From Bacillota bacterium (GTDB lineage: Bacteria > Bacillota > Clostridia > Lachnospirales > WQUN01), in contig WQUN01000066.1 of the NCBI GenBank assembly GCA_009782085.1, positions 1 to 6,321 of the forward strand: a DNA stretch of 6,321 bases. Reading direction: 5' to 3'. The notes under the pieces were generated by a model that was not told the DNA's origin, ran no database searches, and was given only the letters and a program-made list of their open reading frames with translations. Positions 1 through 6,321 of this stretch are shown here, piece after piece. Positions within the stretch are counted from its first letter, which is position 1. Each line of letters begins with the position of its first letter. Both the position numbers and the translations under genes were made by a program.

Positions 1-3000
1 GCGCGTTATACGCGTCCAGCACGCCCTTTACCACGACCGGGCCGACGGGATACTTCGCCGCTCCGGCCGGGACGCAGTAATGCGAGGCGGGGGCGTAGGC
101 GAGCAGCCAGGAGTATGGGCCTACCCATTTGTCAAGGTCAGCGCCGCCGTTCGGGGCCCACATGCCGTAGAGGATCAGGTCGCTTCCGGCGATTGCGATC
201 ATATCGCCCGGCGCGCGGCTCTCTCCCGTGCCGTCGGCCTTGGTGTTCCAGCCGGCGAAGGCGTAGCCGTCGCTTCTCAGCGTCCCGCCCATGACCGCGG
301 CGGAATCCCCGTCCGCGTACACGCGCGGGTCGACCGGCGGATAGCCGGCCACGGTTACGCCCGCCGGCGCGTTCGCCTTGTAGATCACGGTGTATTCGTC
401 CGACGCTATCAGCCTCAGCAGGCCGTAATCCTTGGAGCTCTGGTAGTTGTTCGAGGTCCCGGCCCAGGCGACCTGCCCGTTCCTGCTCACGCCGTCCACG
501 CTTTCGTTGTCGATCACGTCGAAGCCCAGCGTGACGTTATTGCCCGGGATGATCCCGATGTTGGCCCAGGGGATCGCCATTTTGACCGTAAAGCCGATCA
601 GATTCCCGCCGCCGTCCCTCACGTCCCCGGACCAGGACAGCAGGCCGCTGCCGCTCATCGACGAGTAGACCGTCGCGCCGCTGACGCCGTAGCCCTTCAC
701 GATCTGCGCGATGACCGGGCCCGCCCTGTCGCTGAGGCTCAGGTACACGTCCACCGAATCTCCCCGCCAGGCGTTGTTCGGGTCGGCGGTGATGTTGACG
801 CCTTTGTCCAGGACCTCGATCCCGACGTAGAGATACGTGTCGTCCCAGGCGGCCGCGAACCTGCCGGTGTTTGTGATGTTGGAGCCCTCCGCGACCCTGT
901 TGAATTCATAAGGGAGGCCGTTCCAGAAACTCTCTGTCAGCGCGCCGTCGGGCGCCATAGCCTCACCGGCGGCCAGCTTCTTGGCGGCCGCCGTGGGTTC
1001 CGGCGGCTGCTCCGGCCAGTGGTTGACGGGGGTTCCGTTGTAAGGCCCGACGGTGTAGAGCATGTTCTTGGACCAGCCGTTTTCCTCCGCCAGGATCATC
1101 ACTCTTCCGTCCTCCAGCGGAGCCGCGTGGAAGGATTCCTTGAAATCGAACCAGCCGAAATGCCCGAATTCCGCCGGGTCGCCTATTACGACGCCCAGGA
1201 ACTCAAACGTGTCCGCGTCGTAGACGTGGAGCGCGCCAGAGGCGTAGCCGACGGAGTCTCTGCCGAGATCCCCGAGGAATATGTAATTCCCGGCCACCTC
1301 CATGGACACCGCGCCCAAATACCGGGCCTGCGCCCCAAAATCGCCGGCCGCGTCGAACCAGAAATAAGGAAGCTGCTGCGGGTAGCCCCGGTGCACGGTC
1401 CTCGGCCCGTTCTTCTCAAACCAGTTGTCGTACCGGATTATGTATCTGCCGATGCACTGCCAGTAGCCCTGGTTGGGCAGAACCCCGTCGGACAGGTATC
1501 CGGTCATGTACATGGTGTCGGTCTCGGGGATGTACCTGGTCCTGCGCACCAGCTGCCAGTCGGACCTCATGTCGTATGCCGTCTCGCCGGCGATCTCGTA
1601 TACGGGGTTGCCCCACTCGTCAAGGGAGGGCTTGGCGGTATACTGCAGCACGCCGCTGGAAGTCGTGCCTGTGGTGAACCAGGCTGTCCCGTCCGTGTCC
1701 ACATAGGCCCCGAAGCCCTCGCCCAGGCCCCCGCGGGGGAAGGTCTTGAACTCGTTCGCCTCGAACTTCTTGTCGCCGTTCTCGTCGCGCCAGATAAACG
1801 GAGCGTCCGGCCAGCCCTTCGACACGTTTTCGCTGATATTGCCGTTCGGCGAGAGCAGGCCGCTGGGAACGGCCAGCAGGCCCTCGAACCTGTAGATCAT
1901 GATGTGACGGGAATACATATTGGTGACATACAGGAACGTCGCCCCGTCCACCTGCCGGCAGTAGACCGACGGATCCCAGAAGGGACTGATCCTCGGATCC
2001 TCGGGGTATTTGTTGTGATCCAGCGTGAAGGCGTACAGCTTGTACTCCTTGCCGGAACCCTTGGGGGCCGTCGGGTCGAATTTGTATATGGTCATGTCGC
2101 CGTAGATATACTCTGGCTCCGCGAAACCGTTTTTCGCCTGGTTGATGGACGATCTGTCAAAATCGTAGATGTCGCACCAGATTATGCCGGAGAACAGCCA
2201 GTTTTGCGCGCCTTCCAAAGTTCCGTCGCTCTTCAGCGGCGGGTTCGCCGCGAACTTGCCGGTGGACTTGTCGATGCCGTCCAAGGTAAAGCTCCTGATG
2301 GTCGTGCCGCCGGCGTTCATGCACGTGCCCACATAGAGCGTGCCTTCCGCGTCCATGCCGACCCCGGCGATCATGCCCCACAGCTTGATATACCCCGGGT
2401 CGTCCACAAGCCCGGGTGTTCCGGCGCTGATCCCGCCCGCGTTTCCGAACCTGTATTTAAGCACGGGGTTCGCGGGGTCCGTCACGTCGAAGAACAGTAT
2501 CTGCGGGATGCTGTCGTCCGCGATCATCAGAAGGTTGTCGTTGGTCTTGGCTATGGCGGTCGGCCGCCCGAGGCTGTACGGGAACGGGATCCTGTTGGCG
2601 CCGTCCCATCTGTAGACCGTGTGGTCGTCTATCTCGTAGCTGGAGTCGGTAAGGCCGTCCCCCGAGCCGACAGACCACGTCGTGCCGTTGATGACGGCTC
2701 TCCTGGCGTAATAGTTGGGGTCGTTCCGGCTGAAATCCTGGGAGCCGGTGTTGCGCCCGTTCTTGTCGTACGTCCCGAACCTGTGGCCGCCCTCGTCCCA
2801 TTCCGACCAGGTGCGGATATCGCCCGCGGGCGTGACGACCATGTTCCTGATGAAATTCTGCCCCCATTCGGTCTTCCCGTTGTAAGGGGCGTCGATCCAC
2901 GTGACGTCGGCGCTTATCTTTTCGGGCTGGTCCGAAATTATGTAGTTTAGGGTGTATCTCCTCTTGTCGATCCCGTTTTCGGCGGTGACGTCGATGTCAA

Positions 3001-4933
3001 GGGAGCACGGCATACTCTTCGGCTTGCTGAGCGTATAGTTGGCGTGGGGGTCGCTGAGGGTTATCTCGAGTTCCGGCAATGTCTTCGGATTCTGCCTTAT
3101 CGGGAAGACCACGTCGTATATGAGCCTGTCCGGGTCAAAATCCTTGAGGTAGATCCCGTTCACCAGAATGTCGCTGACGGACGCGTCGTTGTTGCCGGAC
3201 GGATTTACTGAGGCAAACTCGATGTAATACGATTTCGCGGCCGCCGCGTTCCCGTCTTCCGGCGTGACCTTGATCTCGACGGTTCCCGGGAAGGTCTGCG
3301 GTTTGATGATTTCCACGGTCGAGGCCGAGTTGGCCGCGAAAGCCTGGATGGACGGATAATCCTTCATGCCCGGGGTGATCGTGTAGATGTAGCGCATGGC
3401 GGTCTTGTCTTCCGCGAACGGCACAAATTCATTCCAGTTGTTGAAGCTGTTGAGCGCCCACGTTCCGATGCCCGTGTAGATCGAGTAAAGGTCCGCGTTG
3501 TCTTTCCACGCGCCGAAATCGGTCTGCGGGTCATTCGGTATAAAGACGGCCGGGGGATTCAGGAACAGCGTGTTGACCCGGCAGTCATAGCCGTCTTTCT
3601 TTAATATATCCAGCTTGTACACGTGGTTCATGTCCAGCCCGCTCTTGTAGAACAGCATCTGCGCCATAACCGGGTTGTTGTTTCCGGGGACGACCGGGCA
3701 CCTCCTCAGCGCGGCGGCGGTCTTTATCACGTATGCGCCGGCGGTCTGATCGTAGAGCTCGAAATCCAGAGCGCCGGAGTTGGAGACCCTGTTCCCCACG
3801 AAGCCCACGTCGCGAACGCCCGTAAAGGTCTCGGACAGGACGGCAGAAGAGGAGTTGGTGTTGAGCCCGTCCCAGGTGCCGATGTTCCAGTTTGTAATGG
3901 TGGCAAAGGTCGCGTCGTGCGCTTGCCCGCCGTAATAATTGGTGGAGCCCGCTCTGCCGCCGACCAGTTTGGTCTGGCCGGCCGCGTTGTACACTCCGCT
4001 GTCGGAGACGAAATTTATGTAATAGGATTTAGCCGCCGCCGCGTCGCCGTTTTCCGGGGTGACCCTGATTTCCGCCTTGCCCGGGAAACCGGCCGGATAT
4101 ATCACCTCGGCGGTCGCGCCCGCGTTCGACGGGAAGGCCTTGATGGCCGGGTATGCCGTCGCGCCGGCGGGGTAAAGGTACGTGTACTCGCCCGAAATTT
4201 TGTCTTCGGCGAACGGCCGGAATTCGCTCCACGCGGAGAACCCGTTTGACGGCCACGTTCCCTCTCCCGTGTAGATCGAGTAAAGATCCGCGTTTTCTTT
4301 CCATGCGCCGAAATCGATCTCGTCGTTGGCGCCCGGCAAAAAGATCGTCGGGGGGTTCAGGAACAGCGTGTTGACCCGGCAGTCATAACTGTCGCTCTTT
4401 ATTATGTCCAGCTTGTACACATGGCTCTCGTCCAGCCCGCTCTTGTAGAACAGCATCTGTCGCATTATCGGATTGTTGTCTCCCGGGACTACCGGGCACC
4501 TTCTAAGGACGGCGTTGGCGTTTATGACGTAGACGCCGTCGGTCTGGTCGTAGATGGCAATATCCAGAGCGCCGGAGTTGGAGACCCTGTTCCCCACCAA
4601 AGCCACGTCGCGAACGCCGGTAAAGGTTTCGGACAGGGCGGCCGAAGAGGAGTTGGTGTTAAGCCCGTCCCAGGAGCCGATGTTCCAGTTTGTAATAGCA
4701 GTAAACGTCCCGTCGTGCGATTGCCCGCCGTAATAGCTGGTGACGCCCGCGTTGCCGCCTATCAGCCTTGTCTGGCCCTGGGCGTCGTAAACCGCGGCGT
4801 CAGCCTTGGCCCTGACGGCGCTGACCGCGACAAGCGAGAAAGCCAGGCAGACAAACAGCAGCCAAGAAACGGCCTTTGTCACAAACGATTCCGCGGCTCG
4901 CCTTCCTTTATGGTAAGCTGCTTTTGACTTCAT
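1..4933 (-). CDS. Large secreted multidomain protein (tandem modules, beta-propeller-like region, CBM9-like), 3' end outside window
   Basis: The frame is open from ATG 4933 to base 1, giving 1644 codons with no stop. The start is set by an AAGGAGG seven bases upstream and by the signal peptide that follows: basic residues 1-20, hydrophobic core 21-40, likely cleavage near A42 or A44. No lipobox is seen. Domains in order: two copies of a module (48-313 and 314-575); a cadherin-like beta-sandwich (about 583-666); a propeller-like region (about 675-1300) with WDEGG at 712-716 and an EF-hand-like loop D1050/N1052/D1054/E1061; a CBM9-like domain (about 1326-1510) with WDDTYLYVGIEV and GDSVDVYL; and a Listeria-Bacteroides-type repeat (1514-1594) ending in GMWAP. 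Residues 1595-1644 are unassigned. No catalytic site is recognised. I infer an extracellular glycan-binding or surface protein, probably co-transcribed with the gene upstream. Domain calls rest on remembered family patterns. The coding call is very secure, the function is not. Confidence 0.93.
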   Translation of the reverse strand, partial: MKSKAAYHKGRRAAESFVTKAVSWLLFVCLAFSLVAVSAVRAKADAAVYDAQGQTRLIGGNAGVTSYYGGQSHDGTFTAITNWNIGSWDGLNTNSSSAALSETFTGVRDVALVGNRVSNSGALDIAIYDQTDGVYVINANAVLRRCPVVPGDNNPIMRQMLFYKSGLDESHVYKLDIIKSDSYDCRVNTLFLNPPTIFLPGANDEIDFGAWKENADLYSIYTGEGTWPSNGFSAWSEFRPFAEDKISGEYTYLYPAGATAYPAIKAFPSNAGATAEVIYPAGFPGKAEIRVTPENGDAAAAKSYYINFVSDSGVYNAAGQTKLVGGRAGSTNYYGGQAHDATFATITNWNIGTWDGLNTNSSSAVLSETFTGVRDVGFVGNRVSNSGALDFELYDQTAGAYVIKTAAALRRCPVVPGNNNPVMAQMLFYKSGLDMNHVYKLDILKKDGYDCRVNTLFLNPPAVFIPNDPQTDFGAWKDNADLYSIYTGIGTWALNSFNNWNEFVPFAEDKTAMRYIYTITPGMKDYPSIQAFAANSASTVEIIKPQTFPGTVEIKVTPEDGNAAAAKSYYIEFASVNPSGNNDASVSDILVNGIYLKDFDPDRLIYDVVFPIRQNPKTLPELEITLSDPHANYTLSKPKSMPCSLDIDVTAENGIDKRRYTLNYIISDQPEKISADVTWIDAPYNGKTEWGQNFIRNMVVTPAGDIRTWSEWDEGGHRFGTYDKNGRNTGSQDFSRNDPNYYARRAVINGTTWSVGSGDGLTDSSYEIDDHTVYRWDGANRIPFPYSLGRPTAIAKTNDNLLMIADDSIPQILFFDVTDPANPVLKYRFGNAGGISAGTPGLVDDPGYIKLWGMIAGVGMDAEGTLYVGTCMNAGGTTIRSFTLDGIDKSTGKFAANPPLKSDGTLEGAQNWLFSGIIWCDIYDFDRSSINQAKNGFAEPEYIYGDMTIYKFDPTAPKGSGKEYKLYAFTLDHNKYPEDPRISPFWDPSVYCRQVDGATFLYVTNMYSRHIMIYRFEGLLAVPSGLLSPNGNISENVSKGWPDAPFIWRDENGDKKFEANEFKTFPRGGLGEGFGAYVDTDGTAWFTTGTTSSGVLQYTAKPSLDEWGNPVYEIAGETAYDMRSDWQLVRRTRYIPETDTMYMTGYLSDGVLPNQGYWQCIGRYIIRYDNWFEKNGPRTVHRGYPQQLPYFWFDAAGDFGAQARYLGAVSMEVAGNYIFLGDLGRDSVGYASGALHVYDADTFEFLGVVIGDPAEFGHFGWFDFKESFHAAPLEDGRVMILAEENGWSKNMLYTVGPYNGTPVNHWPEQPPEPTAAAKKLAAGEAMAPDGALTESFWNGLPYEFNRVAEGSNITNTGRFAAAWDDTYLYVGIEVLDKGVNITADPNNAWRGDSVDVYLSLSDRAGPVIAQIVKGYGVSGATVYSSMSGSGLLSWSGDVRDGGGNLIGFTVKMAIPWANIGIIPGNNVTLGFDVIDNESVDGVSRNGQVAWAGTSNNYQSSKDYGLLRLIASDEYTVIYKANAPAGVTVAGYPPVDPRVYADGDSAAVMGGTLRSDGYAFAGWNTKADGTGESRAPGDMIAIAGSDLILYGMWAPNGGADLDKWVGPYSWLLAYAPASHYCVPAGAAKYPVGPVVVKGVLDAYNA
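3209..3994 (-). repeat. Tandem module copy 2 of the large protein (residues 314-575)
   Basis: This is the second copy of the same module, one residue shorter in a loop after the NPP motif near residue 458. It keeps the TNWNIG-x-WDGLNTNSSSA block, the cysteine pair (412 and 451), the KSGLD-xx-HVYKLDI block, the LYSIYTG segment and the C-terminal FPGTVEIKVTPEDG and KSYYIEF. A run of 36 bases is identical between 3764-3799 and 4562-4597, so the duplication has not decayed far at the DNA level. The C-terminal Ig-like part has diverged most. Confidence 0.85.
3995..4792 (-). repeat. Tandem module copy 1 of the large protein (residues 48-313)
   Basis: This is the first of two adjacent in-frame copies with a 798-base (266-residue) period. 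The first part has the pattern of a galactose-binding-like beta-sandwich: FTGVRDVALVGNRVSNSGALDI, split by the family motif, then MLFYKSGLDESHVYKLDI. The end (about 255-309) has a small Ig-like pattern with FPGKAEIRVTPENG and KSYYINF. Cysteines 146 and 185 are kept in copy 2. Identity with copy 2 is about 70% by hand alignment, highest in the first two thirds. The binding target is unknown. Confidence 0.85.
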
Positions 4934-4996
4934 TGAAACTCCTCCTTAGTATTGCTTTCGAAACGGCTATAGCTGCTGATAAAACGCAAATTGGCA
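4934..4996 (-). other. Short intergenic gap between two co-directional genes
   Basis: This 63-base gap holds the ribosome binding site near its downstream end. I see no GC-rich hairpin followed by a T-run, so no intrinsic terminator for the upstream gene. I also see no convincing -35/-10 pair: a TTGCGT and a TATAGC occur, but only 12 bases apart. Two 8-base palindromes, GCTATAGC (4966-4973) and TTTCGAAA (4956-4963), sit two bases apart and are the only other structure. The simplest reading is read-through transcription of both genes as an operon. Confidence 0.6.
4939..4947 (-). promoter_or_regulatory. Strong Shine-Dalgarno site of the large gene
   Basis: Read on the minus strand the bases are AAGGAGGAG. 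The AAGGAGG core lies seven bases from the ATG at 4933. This near-perfect anti-16S match fixes the start of the large gene and suggests high translation initiation. It fits a Gram-positive host. Confidence 0.9.
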
Positions 4997-6321
4997 TTAC
5001 GCCGTGACCGTTACGGCGAACACGGCCTTGTCCCCGTCGGGAGCGGTGATCGTGATGACCGCGATGCCCGCTTTCATCGGGGACAGTACGCCGCTTTGGC
5101 TCACGCCGCAGACAGCCGCGTTGGAGGACGTAAAGATGAGCGAACCCGCGCCGTCCCAGGAGCACGGGATCTGAAGCGGTTTGGCGATCTTGGCCGCCAT
5201 CGACTTAACATTGCAGACCAGCGCCGGCGTCATAAGCCCGTCGATAGCCGTCCGGAGGTCGATGACCGCCTGATCCGCTTCATCCTGCGTCGCGGCGTCG
5301 TCTGCCATGACGCCGTTGGCCATGGCGACGGCGTCCATCAGAGCCGCCCAGCTGGCCGAGGTGTAATCGCCGGGATCCTTTGCCGCGACGTCCGCCAACA
5401 GAGCTTCCAGCGCGGATTTGTCGACGGCGGGAATTTCCGGATCGGCCTTTACCAGGACAAAATCCATCCAATGGAAGTCAAAATCAGCTCCGACGCATTG
5501 CACGGCGATAACCTGCTCGCCTTTCGTCAGATGGAACTCGCCGCTCGCGTTATTTGCGAACTGATCCCATTCCGGCGTCATCCCGATATTAGTAACTGTG
5601 AGAGCCGCGCCGCCGTCCGGGCTGAGCATGGCTTGCGCGCCGCTGAGTTTTGTCGCGGCCCGCCACGTCACGGTATAAGTACCGGACGTTTCCACATTGA
5701 CGTTATACTTGAGAGTCTCGCCCGGACCAAACCAGCCGACTATCTGCCCGCCGTCTCCGCCCTTCACGCCGACGTCCGCCGAGTTGAAAAAGTCTTTTGC
5801 CTGGATCAGGCCCGGGATCGTGTTATCCGGAGTCACGACTGCCGGCATAAGCGCGTCAATGGCAGCCTGGAGGTCGATGACCGCCTGATCCGCGTCATCC
5901 TGCGTCGCCGCGTCGTTTGCCATGACGCCGTTGGCCATGGTTACGGCATCCATCAGAGCCGCCCAGCTTTCCGCGGTGTAATCGGCGGGATTCTTTGCCG
6001 CGATTCCCGCCAGCAGATTTGCCAGCGCGGATTTGTCGACTGTCGGCGTATAGCTCTGCAGCGCGGCGATTTTCGCCAGCGGCAGCGCGCCTTCGCCGTT
6101 GTCCTTGCTTCCGAAGATCCTGATATCATCGATCAAGCCCTTGAACATCCTGCCCGGGGCCTTACCCCTGGTGGCGGTGTTGAAGTTGCCGATCGTCAGG
6201 TTCGGGCCGATATTGTTTCCGACCGCGCCCTTGTTGTATGTGCTTGCCGTATCCAGGGTGACCGCGTGGTAGTTGTCCCCGAAGTAGTATTTCACCTGGT
6301 TGGAGGCGGAGGTGGAGTCAT
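4997..6321 (-). CDS. C-terminal part of a secreted LamG-FIVAR-CBM6-FIVAR-Ig-like protein, 5' end outside window
   Basis: The frame enters at base 6321 and ends at TAA 4997-4999, showing 440 full codons. It is open upstream of the GTG at 6295, so that GTG is not the real start. Numbered from the first full codon, the modules are: the end of a LamG/concanavalin-type domain (1 to about 91, with LTIGNF and FKGLIDDIRIFG); FIVAR 94-158; a CBM6-like beta-sandwich about 167-293 (IPGLIQAKDF at its start, then LKYNVNVETSGTYTVTWRA); FIVAR 299-363; and a Big_2-like Ig domain about 366-440 (FTSSNAAVCGVSQSGVLSP). LamG and CBM6 modules usually bind polysaccharide; FIVAR modules are common in Gram-positive surface proteins and glycosidases. 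The protein stops right after the Ig-like strands, with no LPXTG, SLH or dockerin. This is the usual tail of a large extracellular glycoside hydrolase or adhesin, but the catalytic part is not visible and the enzyme class cannot be named. Confidence 0.93.
   Translation of the reverse strand, partial: DSTSASNQVKYYFGDNYHAVTLDTASTYNKGAVGNNIGPNLTIGNFNTATRGKAPGRMFKGLIDDIRIFGSKDNGEGALPLAKIAALQSYTPTVDKSALANLLAGIAAKNPADYTAESWAALMDAVTMANGVMANDAATQDDADQAVIDLQAAIDALMPAVVTPDNTIPGLIQAKDFFNSADVGVKGGDGGQIVGWFGPGETLKYNVNVETSGTYTVTWRAATKLSGAQAMLSPDGGAALTVTNIGMTPEWDQFANNASGEFHLTKGEQVIAVQCVGADFDFHWMDFVLVKADPEIPAVDKSALEALLADVAAKDPGDYTSASWAALMDAVAMANGVMADDAATQDEADQAVIDLRTAIDGLMTPALVCNVKSMAAKIAKPLQIPCSWDGAGSLIFTSSNAAVCGVSQSGVLSPMKAGIAVITITAPDGDKAVFAVTVTA
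5231..5425 (-). repeat. FIVAR module 2 in the LamG-FIVAR-CBM6 protein
   Basis: This is the second 65-residue copy, beginning VDKSALEALL and ending AVIDLRTAIDGLM. It lies 615 bases from copy 1 and directly precedes the terminal Ig-like domain. The DNA is also closely similar, including an identical stretch over the NGVMA codons, which indicates an internal duplication. Most differences are single substitutions such as N/D, D/E and A/G. Confidence 0.85.
5846..6040 (-). repeat. FIVAR module 1 in the LamG-FIVAR-CBM6 protein
   Basis: This encodes a 65-residue, alanine-rich helical module beginning VDKSALANLL and ending AVIDLQAAIDALM, with the SWAALMDAV helix in between. This is the typical FIVAR (found in various architectures) pattern. 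It matches the second copy at 5231-5425 at 51 of 65 residues by hand count. The pair flanks the CBM6-like domain, so it probably works as a spacer or adhesion module. Confidence 0.85.

Noticed and set aside
80..2950. A 956-codon open frame on the plus strand
   Set aside because: It is fully antisense to the large gene. Its protein is a low-complexity mix rich in V, R, G, P and H with no domain pattern, as expected for the complement of a GC-rich gene, while the minus frame encodes recognisable modules.
4844..4852. Cysteine 29 in the signal peptide as a lipoprotein lipobox
   Set aside because: The preceding residues are LFV rather than an L-[AS]-[GA] lipobox, and the hydrophobic core continues after the cysteine, so an ordinary signal peptide is more likely.
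3623..4927. Two plus-strand open frames (3623-4249 and 4421-4927) that look like paralogues of each other
   Set aside because: They resemble each other only because each is antisense to one copy of the 798-base duplication. The minus-strand frame carries the real signal peptide and module patterns.
4966..4990. Possible promoter in the intergenic gap (TTGCGT and TATAGC on the minus strand)
   Set aside because: The spacing is only 12 bases and the -10 match is poor, so it does not meet the usual sigma-70 pattern.
6293..6295. GTG as the start codon of the right-hand gene
   Set aside because: The frame continues open to base 6321 and the GTG lies inside a LamG-type domain with no ribosome binding site in front, so the gene is truncated by the window edge.
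1..6321. tRNA, rRNA, CRISPR array, insertion sequence or phage features
   Set aside because: Nearly the whole window is covered by two minus-strand coding frames. The repeats seen are in-frame protein-module duplications, with no short spaced repeats, transposase motifs or terminal inverted repeats.

Overview
This window looks like part of the secreted, carbohydrate-binding gene complement of a GC-rich bacterium, most likely a Gram-positive (Bacillota, Clostridia- or Paenibacillus-like). The clues are a canonical AAGGAGG ribosome binding site, a long positively charged signal peptide, and a module set (FIVAR, CBM6-like, Big_2-like, cadherin-like, CBM9-like, Listeria-Bacteroides repeat) typical of large extracellular proteins of polysaccharide degraders in that phylum. 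The base composition is GC-rich by eye. The taxonomic guess is inference only.

Both real genes are on the minus strand and both run off the window. On the right (6321 down to 4997) is the C-terminal 440 codons of a multidomain protein: the end of a LamG/concanavalin-like domain, FIVAR, CBM6-like domain, a second FIVAR and a terminal Ig-like domain. Its catalytic part, if any, would lie upstream of the window. After a 63-base gap with no convincing terminator, a second gene starts at 4933 with a strong ribosome binding site and stays open to base 1. That gives 1644 visible codons without reaching a stop. It encodes a signal peptide, two tandem copies of a roughly 266-residue module, a cadherin-like beta-sandwich, a large beta-propeller-like region with a calcium-loop motif, a CBM9-like domain and a Listeria-Bacteroides-type repeat.

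The two genes are probably co-transcribed and both products probably act outside the cell on glycans or at the cell surface. No catalytic domain is identifiable in the visible part of either protein, so they read as binding, adhesion or scaffold parts of a polysaccharide-utilisation locus. The most notable structures are the 798-base in-frame tandem duplication with conserved cysteine pairs and the unusual propeller-plus-CBM9 architecture. I found no RNA genes, CRISPR arrays, insertion sequences or phage features. The long plus-strand open frames, including one of 956 codons, are antisense shadows of the large gene.
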